DNA of 64,000 nt, from contig JAFSPA010000006.1 of the NCBI GenBank assembly GCA_017443145.1, positions 62,001-126,000 of the forward strand. Direction: 5' to 3'. The notes below the pieces were generated by a model. It was not told where the DNA came from. It made no database searches and saw nothing but the letters and a program-made list of their open reading frames with translations. Positions 49,950 through 57,332 of this stretch are shown piece after piece. Source of the DNA: Paludibacteraceae bacterium (GTDB lineage Bacteria; Bacteroidota; Bacteroidia; Bacteroidales; Paludibacteraceae). Numbering within the stretch: position 1 is the first letter of the stretch; every line of letters begins with the position of its first letter. A program made the position numbers and the translations under genes.

Positions 49950-50163
49950 TACTTTTGTCGTCGGAATTGGCTCGCTACTGTCGAGAAACCCCGTTCCTCG
50001 AAGGAGTAGCCGCCATTCCTCCTCTTCGGTCCGCAAACACTACGTTGGTTTACGTCCCGAGGTATTATTAAAATAATTTATTAACCCGCTGGAGTTGAGT
50101 GTGAATCGCACGTGCAAAGAGTGGCCACTCGCATACGAGACGAGGCACAAAAACTTCAAAAAA
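49950..50163 (+). promoter_or_regulatory. Promoter and structured leader
   Basis: A -7 TACTTTTG (49950-49957) starts a leader of about 200 nt. TCGAG/CTCGA and CTAC/GTAG stems can form at about 49970-50012. No riboswitch class was recognised. It leads into the gene at 50164. Confidence 0.45.
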
Positions 50164-50568
50164 ATGGAAAACAAAATTAATTTAGAGGTCATCGACCAAA
50201 TGTTTGCAGCACAAATGAGTGCTAACGAGAGTCAAGAACGTATTGAAGAGCTTCGTCCGCAAGTGATGGAAGCCGTAGAAGAATTGATTCGCCAACGCGG
50301 ACTGCCGAAGAAATTCACCGGCGTCATCGAGTATCATGGCTTTAAAATTCGCGTGCAGCGGCCGAAGTCGTACACGTGGGAGCTCAACACCCAGCTTAAG
50401 GATGAGAACCTCGACTATTACAAGAAACAGCACGCGATGTACAAGCAGTTGCAGGCGGACGTGAAGGATCTGCGACGCGACATGAAACGTACGGGCGAGA
50501 AGCTCGAGAAGGCTTATCCCGAGTCCGAGTCCATTAAGTACGGTCTGACCGTGGCGGTGATGAAGTAA
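50164..50568 (+). CDS. Hypothetical protein with coiled-coil
   Basis: This encodes 134 residues from ATG 50164, preferred over the GTG at 50095 because the upstream part overlaps the structured leader and begins with unlikely sequence. The start is helical (about 1-45), a short beta segment FTGVIEYHGFKIRVQRPKSYTWEL follows (key words EYHGFKIRVQRPKSY), and then a charged coiled coil (about 80-115). No family recognised. Possibly a DNA- or phage-related accessory protein. Confidence 0.65.
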   Translation: MENKINLEVIDQMFAAQMSANESQERIEELRPQVMEAVEELIRQRGLPKKFTGVIEYHGFKIRVQRPKSYTWELNTQLKDENLDYYKKQHAMYKQLQADVKDLRRDMKRTGEKLEKAYPESESIKYGLTVAVMK

Positions 50569-50680
50569 AAGAAAGGTAATAAGAAAAAAGAAGCAAAAAA
50601 GAATTAAAAAGAAAAGGTGGTGGTAGAGTATATACCATGCGGATAGTTTACCACCAGCACCTTTTTTAAAGTTCAATTTT

Positions 50681-51037
50681 ATGATTATTTTTGAAGACCT
50701 TTGGTCACTACTTTACGACCATGGCGCGAGCGCCAAGAAAGAAGAGGGCACGCGACGCTATTGGGCAACGCTAACACCGGAACAACAGGACTACGCCTTT
50801 ACCACCATCAGCAAGAAATTGGATGAAGGGAAGTTTGTTCAATACGACCCGATACGAGCGATCCGCGAGAACCTACCACGCGAAGCCAAGCCTGAACCGA
50901 CGAACTATAACGGACGAGCATTGCCGAATCAACCGACGGCGACGGCGTTCTACAACGGAAAGTGGGGGACGTACACGCTGTCGGATATTGAGAAGTTCGG
51001 GCTACGGAGGCCGGAAAGTAGTCGACTAGACTTATAG
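50681..51037 (+). CDS. Small hypothetical protein (DUF7833-like end)
   Basis: This encodes 118 residues. An N-terminal helical part (DLWSLLYDHGASAKKEEGTRRYWATL) contains a TPEQQDYAFTTISKKL segment (about 31-46), resembling small domains found in Bacteroidales replication/primosome-like accessory proteins (tentative). The C-terminus is basic and Pro-rich. Follows the previous gene by 112 bp. Confidence 0.6.
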   Translation: MIIFEDLWSLLYDHGASAKKEEGTRRYWATLTPEQQDYAFTTISKKLDEGKFVQYDPIRAIRENLPREAKPEPTNYNGRALPNQPTATAFYNGKWGTYTLSDIEKFGLRRPESSRLDL

Positions 51038-51163
51038 ACTACAAGAATCCTAGAGCGGCGAATTCAATTCGCCTGAAAAAGAAGAAAGCTCGCGGGAGCG
51101 CAGCGGCTTTGATGCTGGCAGCCGAATGAAAACAAATCAAAAAAATAAAAAAAAGAACGAAGT

Positions 51164-51337
51164 ATGAAATACCAATTAGAAGCGCCGTTTAGGAGTATAA
51201 GCGGCATAGTAGAGAAAAGACGGACGCGTGAAGGGGAGATAGAACTCCTTATTGCACGCAAAGATGGAACGATGTACTGGCGGAGGAAGTATCCTCGTAG
51301 GTCACAGTTAGGTCGAAGTCGGGAGATGATCCCGTGA
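51164..51337 (+). CDS. Short member of the small paralogous family
   Basis: This encodes 57 residues. The opening (APFRSISGIVEKR ... LIARKDGTMYWRRKYPRR) matches the beta-hairpin start of the proteins at 51631 and 53276, but the helical C-terminal half is absent and the frame ends at TGATGA. It looks like a truncated paralogue. Confidence 0.55.
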   Translation: MKYQLEAPFRSISGIVEKRRTREGEIELLIARKDGTMYWRRKYPRRSQLGRSREMIP

Positions 51338-51630
51338 TGATCGCGGGAGCAGTGGCTTGGCTAGCGGCTGCCGGAAGTCTCGGTTGTGCGAATAGCAATC
51401 CCTCGAAAACTGCCCGTCCCATCGGGCACCTCACTCCGCTCCCCATTTCGCGGAAGCACTGTTTTTACGGGATTCTATTCTCCCAACCGGTAGCATCAAA
51501 GATGCTGGCAGCCGCGAGCGAAGGTCATCGAACGGGCTGAGCGAGTCCAACAATAGGCAAGCTGCAGCGAGGGACAGAGACAGAGTGACGCGACCATCAC
51601 ACACAAAAAAGAAAAGAAAATGAAAGCAAT
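51338..51630. other. Intergenic stretch between small paralogues
   Basis: No supported gene. It contains GATGCTGGCAGCCG (about 51490-51505), also found at about 51111, and scraps of GC-rich sequence that look like decayed repeat DNA. Confidence 0.45.
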
Positions 51631-51903
51631 ATGGCGAAAGTGGAATTTGAAGAACCGGTGAAGTCGTTGAGAGGCTTGCTGGTAGGAAGTGATCCGTACT
51701 ATTTTCGGCGATATCCGAAAGGCGGTGGTGGTTATATGCACATCGCTCAAAGTAGGCCGAATAGGAAAGGTCATAAAGCGACAAGTTCGGAGCGCGCTAA
51801 TAGAGAACTATTTGCGACCGTATTTGGCAAACAGAAGCACGCTGAGTTTATCAAGCGGAAGTATTTTAGACAACTGAAAATTGATTTTGGAGATGAAAAA
51901 TAA
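51631..51903 (+). CDS. Small paralogous protein (family P1)
   Basis: This encodes 90 residues. A beta-hairpin start (VEFEEPVKSLRGLLVGSDPYYFRRYPKGGGGYMHI, key words PVKSLRGLL and YYFRRYP) is followed by SRPNRKGHKATSSERANRELFATVFG and a helical end. The same layout (P-x-x-x-x-x-G-x-[LV], a turn, aromatic/basic strand, then helices) is shared with the proteins at 51164, 52278 and 53276. It overlaps the next gene by 11 bp. Function unknown. Confidence 0.65.
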   Translation: MAKVEFEEPVKSLRGLLVGSDPYYFRRYPKGGGGYMHIAQSRPNRKGHKATSSERANRELFATVFGKQKHAEFIKRKYFRQLKIDFGDEK

Positions 51904-52192
51904 CGGAGTTTTATACGATGTGCCGTACATCGTGCGAGAGGCGAACGACAGGTATATGTCCGAAGAGAGACATCGTCGCCGACGCTTCTATCAGGCAGTG
52001 GTGGATGATTATTTCATCGCACGAGCTAATGGTTTGAGCGGGAAGGATGCAAGGCAGTACACTGCTGAAAAGCATCACACGCATAGCGAACGAGTCGAAA
52101 ACATATTGATTTGGTTCTATTTGGAGGCAGAAAAACTGAAAAAATACGATTTTTTGGAAAAATTTGCACTTGTGAAGGAACAAATTCATTAG
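51893..52192 (+). CDS. Hypothetical helical protein
   Basis: This encodes 99 residues from ATG 51893; a TTG at 51881 is possible. Mostly helical: VPYIVREANDRYMSEERHRRRRFYQAVVDD at the start, then TAEKHHTHSERVENILIWFYLEAEKL. The HHTHSERV segment suggests an HTH-like second half (a K-T-x-x-x-V pattern), but I cannot name a family. It overlaps the upstream gene and probably shares its transcript. Confidence 0.6.
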   Translation: MKNNGVLYDVPYIVREANDRYMSEERHRRRRFYQAVVDDYFIARANGLSGKDARQYTAEKHHTHSERVENILIWFYLEAEKLKKYDFLEKFALVKEQIH

Positions 52193-52277
52193 TTTCGTAT
52201 TATCTTTGCAGCCGGAATTGTGAAAGATGTCGCACAGTTCCGGTTGTTTTAATTATTAACCTAAACCTTAATTTTTT

Positions 52278-52592
52278 ATGGCAAAAGTACAATTAACAGG
52301 AGCGTTTGCGCGCTTTCGCGGCAAGCTCAACAAGTCGGAAGTGCTGGTACTGAAAGGCTGTCCGTGCGGCAAGGAGCAGATGGCGCTGGACCTGCTTAAT
52401 CCGACGAAGGCAAAACATGTGAAGAATGTGGCGTGTCAGAACGCGCTAAAGACTGCGGCGCAAGCGGCAAAGACGGCGTTGGCAGACCCGACGGAACGTG
52501 CGTCGCTGGAGGCGGGTTTCGCGGCACAGAGTGCGATTCGATCGCTGTTCGCGTTTGCAGTGAAACAGAAGTATGTGGCACCGACGTTTTAG
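52278..52592 (+). CDS. Small paralogous protein (family P1)
   Basis: This encodes 104 residues. LTGAFARFRGKLNKSEVLVLKG is the hairpin-type start. Its C-terminal half (LADPTERASLEAGFAAQSAIRSLFAFAVKQKY) aligns by eye with that of the 53276 protein (MKNPTSLNTAQTEFKAQTTYKKLRDYV), so they are diverged copies. A possible -7 box (TATCTTTG, about 52200-52207) lies upstream. Ends 37 bp before the small lipoprotein gene. Function unknown. Confidence 0.65.
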   Translation: MAKVQLTGAFARFRGKLNKSEVLVLKGCPCGKEQMALDLLNPTKAKHVKNVACQNALKTAAQAAKTALADPTERASLEAGFAAQSAIRSLFAFAVKQKYVAPTF

Positions 52593-52629
52593 TAATGAAT
52601 AAGGATTAATGAATAATGATTATCTCATT

Positions 52630-52803
52630 ATGAAGCGAATTCTGTTGGCCTTAGTCGTCCTAGGGGCGATGATGGCAATGACGAGTTGCAACGTCACCAG
52701 AGTGGTCACGACGGAGAGTCAGTACTACCAAAGAGGTGACACGACCTGCACGATAGTCACCAAGACGGTGGAAAGCTATGATGCGAGTAAGAAGACGTTT
52801 TAG
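52630..52803 (+). CDS. Small lipoprotein
   Basis: This encodes 57 residues from ATG 52630; the upstream in-frame ATG at 52609 would bury the signal peptide. Signal peptide and lipobox MTSC (Cys about 20), then a short polar tail with VVTTESQYYQRGDTTCTIVTKT. Small lipoproteins of this kind accompany accessory clusters in Bacteroidales. Function unknown. Confidence 0.62.
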   Translation: MKRILLALVVLGAMMAMTSCNVTRVVTTESQYYQRGDTTCTIVTKTVESYDASKKTF

Positions 52804-52817
52804 GAAATCAAAAACAC

Positions 52818-52928
52818 GGTGGTATCGGCCTACACGGCCTTGAGTGTAGTCTCTTAAATCGCGCTCACAAACGCGTTTGCAGCGCGCCTTAATAGCCAAC
52901 CCTCCTGACTGAAAGTCAGCTGACCACC
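52818..52928 (+). ncRNA. Candidate structured RNA (four-stem, closed)
   Basis: GGTGGT (52818-52823) pairs with ACCACC (52923-52928) and closes three hairpins. These are CTACAC/GTGTAG (52830-52835 with 52844-52849), CGCGCT/AGCGCG with an inner CAAA/TTTG (52860-52886), and CTGAC/GTCAG with a TGAAA loop (52905-52919). It is not a tRNA (no T-loop, no anticodon arm of normal size). It sits in a 470-bp gap without genes. Strand and function unknown. Confidence 0.45.
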
Positions 52929-53275
52929 TTAAGAAAACGCGCGACTTTGTCGCTTAAAAAACTCCGAAAACATTTTTCACCATACGACGTGTGGGGATAT
53001 TTAATGTGCAGGCTCAATATTCATTATTAATTAATCATTATTCATTAAATTGCGCCGCATGGGTTTTCGTTGTTTTTTAGAGCGAAGCGAGTTTTTGTAA
53101 GGCGATGATTCGGTACTTGTACGGAATCAGTGGTTGAGAGATGAGTGAACATGGAAGCTTGCTTACAATGGACACTCAGTACTTAAACACAGATATGTTG
53201 CCTGCAACATAGCGTATCGCCGCGTTTTCGATTACCTAAAAAAAGTATTAACTAACCTTTAAAACCTTAACTATT
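52929..53275. other. Remainder of the 470-bp gap
   Basis: Contains CGAC/GTCG and other short stems (about 52942-52952), AATGAATAAT-type spacer repeats (about 53020-53050) and a stretch leading to the 53276 gene. No frame with support. Confidence 0.4.
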
Positions 53276-53590
53276 ATGTCAAAAGTTGTATTTTTAGATC
53301 CCGTTGACCACGTGAGTGGTAAGTTGTCAAAGAAAAGTCGCGTGACGTACTGCTATCGCAGTGAGAACGACCGCAAGTACACCCAGATACGCGGAAAGCG
53401 TACTACGCCGTACACCGCTGACGAGCTGGCACGCTTCGACAAGTTCGCGGCTGTGGCACAAGCAACGGCGGCGGTGATGAAGAACCCGACGAGCCTTAAC
53501 ACCGCTCAAACCGAGTTCAAGGCACAGACCACCTACAAGAAGCTCCGCGACTACGTATGGCATCGCGAGTGGGAAAACTACCAAGGCTAA
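53276..53590 (+). CDS. Small paralogous protein (family P1)
   Basis: This encodes 104 residues. VVFLDPVDHVSGKLSKKSRVTYCYR is the hairpin start. Then RGKRTTPYTADELARFDKFAAVAQATAAVMKNPTSL and a helical end (key words TTPYTADELARFDKF). Clear overall resemblance to 52278 and 51631. Ends 45 bp before a terminator. Confidence 0.68.
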   Translation: MSKVVFLDPVDHVSGKLSKKSRVTYCYRSENDRKYTQIRGKRTTPYTADELARFDKFAAVAQATAAVMKNPTSLNTAQTEFKAQTTYKKLRDYVWHREWENYQG

Positions 53591-53634
53591 GCCCGGTAAC
53601 GTTGAACGTTTAGCGTTTAGCGTTTAGTGAGAAA

Positions 53635-53668
53635 AGTGCAGGAAAATACGGTTTTCTGCACTTTTTTA
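53635..53668 (+). terminator. Intrinsic terminator
   Basis: GTGCAGGAAAA pairs with TTTTCTGCAC (one bulged base), followed by TTTTTT. Confidence 0.8.
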
Positions 53669-53676
53669 TGTGAAGC

Positions 53677-53698
53677 AGTATTTCGGACATCTGCCTTG
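53677..53698 (+). repeat. Dispersed repeat R1, copy 3
   Basis: 22 bp identical to the core of 24001-24025, 30 kb away. Like copy 2 it is followed by a GC-rich palindromic stretch. Confidence 0.8.
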
Positions 53699-53844
53699 CG
53701 TAGTAGCCCCTTTCCCCGTGGCGGTTTCCCCTACAGGGGACACCTAGCCCACCGAAAATATGTTCGCACTAACGTGCCAACTCCAAATAAATGTTACAAA
53801 AAACTCATTTATACGAGCATAATTAGTTTTTTTTTACCAATTTA

Positions 53845-53876
53845 TTTGGTACTTCCATTTTTTTGTTGTATCTTTG
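53845..53876 (+). promoter_or_regulatory. Promoter of the parvulin-type isomerase gene
   Basis: A -33 TTTG (53845-53848), a 20-bp spacer and a -7 TATCTTTG (53869-53876). Confidence 0.8.
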
Positions 53877-53914
53877 CGGGCTAATTATGGCGTAACAATA
53901 AAAAAACTGATATA

Positions 53915-55708
53915 ATGAAACGAATTTTAATGAGTTTGGCCGTATTAAGTCTAGGACTTAATTTGGCGGCACAAGAAGACAAAGTGTTGATGACGATAGA
54001 CGGTCAGGACGTCAAGGCGTCGGAGTTTATGTACATCTTTGAGAAGAACAATCAGGAGTCGGCATTGGAGAAGAAAGACATGGACGAGTACCTGGATCTG
54101 TTCATCAATTTCAAGCTGAAGGTGCGTGAAGCGGAAGCGAACGGTATCGACACAACGGAGGCGTTCAAGAAAGAGTTAGCGGGTTATCGTGCTCAGGCGA
54201 CGCCTAAGTACATGAAGGACCAGGCGGCAATAGACAGCTTGGTGGAGATGAGTTACGGTCGTATAGCAAAGGATCGTCGCGCAGCGCATATAGCGATTCA
54301 GTGTCCGGCGACAGCAGACGACTCGACGGTTGAAGCGACACTCGCAGCTATCAATGACGCTCGCGAACGTGTGACCGCAGGCAAAGTGAAAGTGGAGAAG
54401 AAGAAGGTGAAAGGCAAATGGAAGAAAGTGGAGAGCCGTGAGCCGGAAGACTTCTTTGCCGTAGCAATGGAGGTATCGACGGATCCGAGTGTGCAGGAGA
54501 ACAAGGGTGAATTAGGATGGATTACTCCGTTCCGCTATGTGTATCCGTTTGAGGAGGCCGTGTACACGACTCCGGTGGGTTCGGTGACACCTGTGTTCCG
54601 CACGGCATATGGATACCATATCGCGTTGGTAGAGGAAGAGCGTGACCACGAAGAGGTAGAGGCAGCGCATATCATGAAGATGGTGCCACGCGGCGATGCG
54701 GAAGCAGATGCGGCAGCGAAAGCAGCTATTGACAGTCTGTACGCCGTAGTTAAAGGTGGCACTAACTTTGCGGAAGTAGCGAAGAGCAACTCGGACGACA
54801 AGGGTTCTGCTATGCGAGGCGGTGACCTCGGTTGGTTCGGTCGCGGATATATGGTTAAGCCGTTTGAGGATGCAGCATTTGCGATGCGTGACAGCGGTGA
54901 AGTGAGTGCACCGTTTAAGTCGGATTACGGCTGGCACATCATCCTGCTGAAGGGCAAACGCGGTATTCAGCCGTTGGACGAGATGCGTGAGGGCATACTG
55001 AAGAAAGTTCAGCGCGACGAGCGTATCAAAGAGGCGGACGCATCGTTTATCCGCAAGACTCGCGCCGAGTATAACCTGCCGGCACAGATGTCAGACGAGG
55101 AGGTGCGCGCATACGCAGACAGCCATTTAGAGGAGAAATATCCGGAGTTAAAGAACTTGGTACAGGAGTACCACGACGGCATCTTGCTGTTCGATATCAG
55201 TCTAAGTGAAGTATGGGACAAAGCGAGTCAGGACACGGAAGGACTGGAGGCCTATTTCCAAGCGCATAAGAAGAACTACACATGGACTGAGCCCCGCTTC
55301 AAGGGTTGGCTGGTACAGTGCAAGGATGCGAACACGGAGCGTGCCGTACGGGCCATCATCCGCAATGCGGAACGTGATAGTGTGGAGAGTTATATCAACC
55401 AGCGCATTAACATAGGTGACAGCATCACGTACGCTAAGTGCACACGCGGTCTGTGGGCGCAAGGTCAGAACAAGGCGGTGGACAAATTGGGCTTCAAGCA
55501 GAAGAAAGTGGAGTTCAAGGTGAACGAGGAACTACCGAGAGTGTTCGTCGTAGGAAAGAAGATTAAGGCTCCGGAGGAGTACGCGGACGAGAAAGGACAA
55601 GTGACGAGCGACTACCAGGACTACCTCGAGGGCGAATGGGTAAAGGCGCTGCGGGCGAAATACCCGGTCGTTGTAAACGAAGAGGTCTTCAACGAGTTGA
55701 AACAGTAG
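53915..55708 (+). CDS. Periplasmic peptidyl-prolyl isomerase, SurA/PpiC type
   Basis: This encodes 597 residues. The signal peptide is about 1-19 (cleavage after LAAQ or just before). A SurA-N-like part follows, with INFKLKVREAEANGIDTTEAFKKELAGYRAQ (key words KLKVREA and GYR). Two parvulin domains follow (about 120-240: KGELGWITPFRYVYPFEEAVYTTPVGSVTPVFRTAYGYHI; and about 245-350: AMRGGDLGWFGRGYMVKPFEDAAFAM ... SDYGWHIILLKGKR). The C-terminal part is helical. These act as chaperones for outer-membrane barrels, which fits with the many barrel and T9SS proteins nearby. First gene of the downstream envelope/partition run. Confidence 0.9.
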   Translation: MKRILMSLAVLSLGLNLAAQEDKVLMTIDGQDVKASEFMYIFEKNNQESALEKKDMDEYLDLFINFKLKVREAEANGIDTTEAFKKELAGYRAQATPKYMKDQAAIDSLVEMSYGRIAKDRRAAHIAIQCPATADDSTVEATLAAINDARERVTAGKVKVEKKKVKGKWKKVESREPEDFFAVAMEVSTDPSVQENKGELGWITPFRYVYPFEEAVYTTPVGSVTPVFRTAYGYHIALVEEERDHEEVEAAHIMKMVPRGDAEADAAAKAAIDSLYAVVKGGTNFAEVAKSNSDDKGSAMRGGDLGWFGRGYMVKPFEDAAFAMRDSGEVSAPFKSDYGWHIILLKGKRGIQPLDEMREGILKKVQRDERIKEADASFIRKTRAEYNLPAQMSDEEVRAYADSHLEEKYPELKNLVQEYHDGILLFDISLSEVWDKASQDTEGLEAYFQAHKKNYTWTEPRFKGWLVQCKDANTERAVRAIIRNAERDSVESYINQRINIGDSITYAKCTRGLWAQGQNKAVDKLGFKQKKVEFKVNEELPRVFVVGKKIKAPEEYADEKGQVTSDYQDYLEGEWVKALRAKYPVVVNEEVFNELKQ

Positions 55709-55733
55709 TTTAGCGTTTAGTGTTTAGTGTTTA

Positions 55734-57332
55734 GTGATTAGGGGTTGCTGTGTCATATTGGCGCTATTGAGTGTACTGCGGTGGGATCTGACGGAAGATA
55801 AGCGGTACAGTCTGAATGATGCGACGATACAATTGGTGGAGTCGTTGGATGAGCCGGTAGAGGTGGTGGTCTATCTGGACGGTGACCTGAACTCGGGCTT
55901 TAAGCGGCTACGCAATGCGACGAATGAGTTGGTGGAAGAGTTATCGTCGTACGGCGATATCACTGTTCGGACGGGAGAGGCTGCTGCATTAGAGGGTAAG
56001 GACCTGATGCCGACGGTGGTTCATGAGCGGACAAAAGACGGCAAGACCGCCCAGACGACTATCTGGCCTTACGCGAGTGTGCGTTACAAGGGTCGCACGG
56101 CGTATATACCGCTGCTACATAACTCCCGCGGTCTGTCGGGCGAAGAGAACCTGAACCAGAGTATTGAGAACTTAGAATACGCTTTCGCGGAAGCATTACA
56201 CAGTCTGAAACAGACGGAACCGCTTCGGGTGGCGTTTCTCGAAGGTCATAACGAGTTGAGTGAGCGCGAGGTGTACGACCTGAGTCGCAGCCTGGCTCGA
56301 TACTTCGAGGTGGACCGCGGAGTGCTGGGTTCGGACGCGAGAGTGTTGGAGCCGTATAAGGTGGTTATTATTGCGGACCCACAACTGCCTTTCAGCGAGA
56401 AAGATAAGTATATCCTGGACCAGTACCTGATGCGAGGTGGTCGCATACTGTGGGCCATCAATGGTGTGCGGTTCAGCGAGGATGCGCTGACGAAAGGGGG
56501 TAAGACACCCGTGATACCGTTGGAGCTGAACCTGTCGGATATGCTGTTCCGATACGGGATACGGGTCAACCCGAGTCTGCTGCAAGATGTGCAGTGCGTG
56601 CCGGTACCGGTGAATGTATCGTCGGACCCGCAGCAACCTAATTATCAGCCTGTACCGTGGTACTACGGTCCGATACTGCTTACATCGCAGTTATCGCCTA
56701 TCACGCGCAATGTGGGTCAAGTGAGCAGTTCCTTTGCCTCTCACGTCGATGCGGTAGGTGGTGAGGACGGAATAGAAAAGCGCATCCTGTTAGCGACCTC
56801 GACGGCAAGCCGTATGACGAGTACTCCCGCCGAAGTGGACCTGGCAGACCTGAATCCGGATTTGAGCACCTTCCAGTACAGCCATATACCTGTGGCAGTC
56901 AGTATGGAGGGAGTGTTCCAGAGTATCTTCTCTCACCGTCTGCCTCCCGAAGGGTTGGACTCGATAGACACGCAGGTGACGAAGAGCGTACCGACGAAGC
57001 AGGTGGTGATAGCGTGCGGCAATATCCTGCGCAACGACTGGCAGCAAGGCGAGCCTTTACCGGTGGGATACGACCGCTATTCGGGAATGCAGTTCGGTAA
57101 TCGCGATTTTCTGACGAACGCGGTGCTGTTCCTGGCGGATGACGAGGGCTTGATAGCGTTGCGGGAGAAAGAGATAGCCTTGCGGCTTATCAACACAGAG
57201 CGTGCTTACGCAAACAAAGCATGGATACAAACGGTGAGCATTATTGCGCCGATAATCATATTGAGTATTATAGGCTGTGTCGTCCTTCTGTACCGCAGGA
57301 GACGTTACGGCATAGAAATAGAACGTGTATGA
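55734..57332 (+). CDS. gldG: GldG homologue (gliding-associated ABC transporter subunit)
   Basis: This encodes 532 residues from a GTG start inside a GTTTAGnG spacer repeat. The WDLTEDKRYSLNDAT (about 19-33) and DLNSGFKRLRNATNELVEEL segments match GldG. A DUF4350-like core is followed by one C-terminal membrane helix (about 502-522, VSIIAPIIILSIIGCVVLLY) and a basic end. The N-terminal membrane segment is short (about 15 residues), so the start may have been shortened by the spacer repeat. gldF, the usual neighbour, is not present in the window, so this is an orphan copy here. Confidence 0.85.
   Translation: MIRGCCVILALLSVLRWDLTEDKRYSLNDATIQLVESLDEPVEVVVYLDGDLNSGFKRLRNATNELVEELSSYGDITVRTGEAAALEGKDLMPTVVHERTKDGKTAQTTIWPYASVRYKGRTAYIPLLHNSRGLSGEENLNQSIENLEYAFAEALHSLKQTEPLRVAFLEGHNELSEREVYDLSRSLARYFEVDRGVLGSDARVLEPYKVVIIADPQLPFSEKDKYILDQYLMRGGRILWAINGVRFSEDALTKGGKTPVIPLELNLSDMLFRYGIRVNPSLLQDVQCVPVPVNVSSDPQQPNYQPVPWYYGPILLTSQLSPITRNVGQVSSSFASHVDAVGGEDGIEKRILLATSTASRMTSTPAEVDLADLNPDLSTFQYSHIPVAVSMEGVFQSIFSHRLPPEGLDSIDTQVTKSVPTKQVVIACGNILRNDWQQGEPLPVGYDRYSGMQFGNRDFLTNAVLFLADDEGLIALREKEIALRLINTERAYANKAWIQTVSIIAPIIILSIIGCVVLLYRRRRYGIEIERV

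Noticed and set aside
52818..52928. tRNA or hammerhead ribozyme
   Set aside because: No T-loop, no CCA, stem sizes are wrong for a tRNA, and the hammerhead core words CUGAUGA and GAAA are not in the required places.
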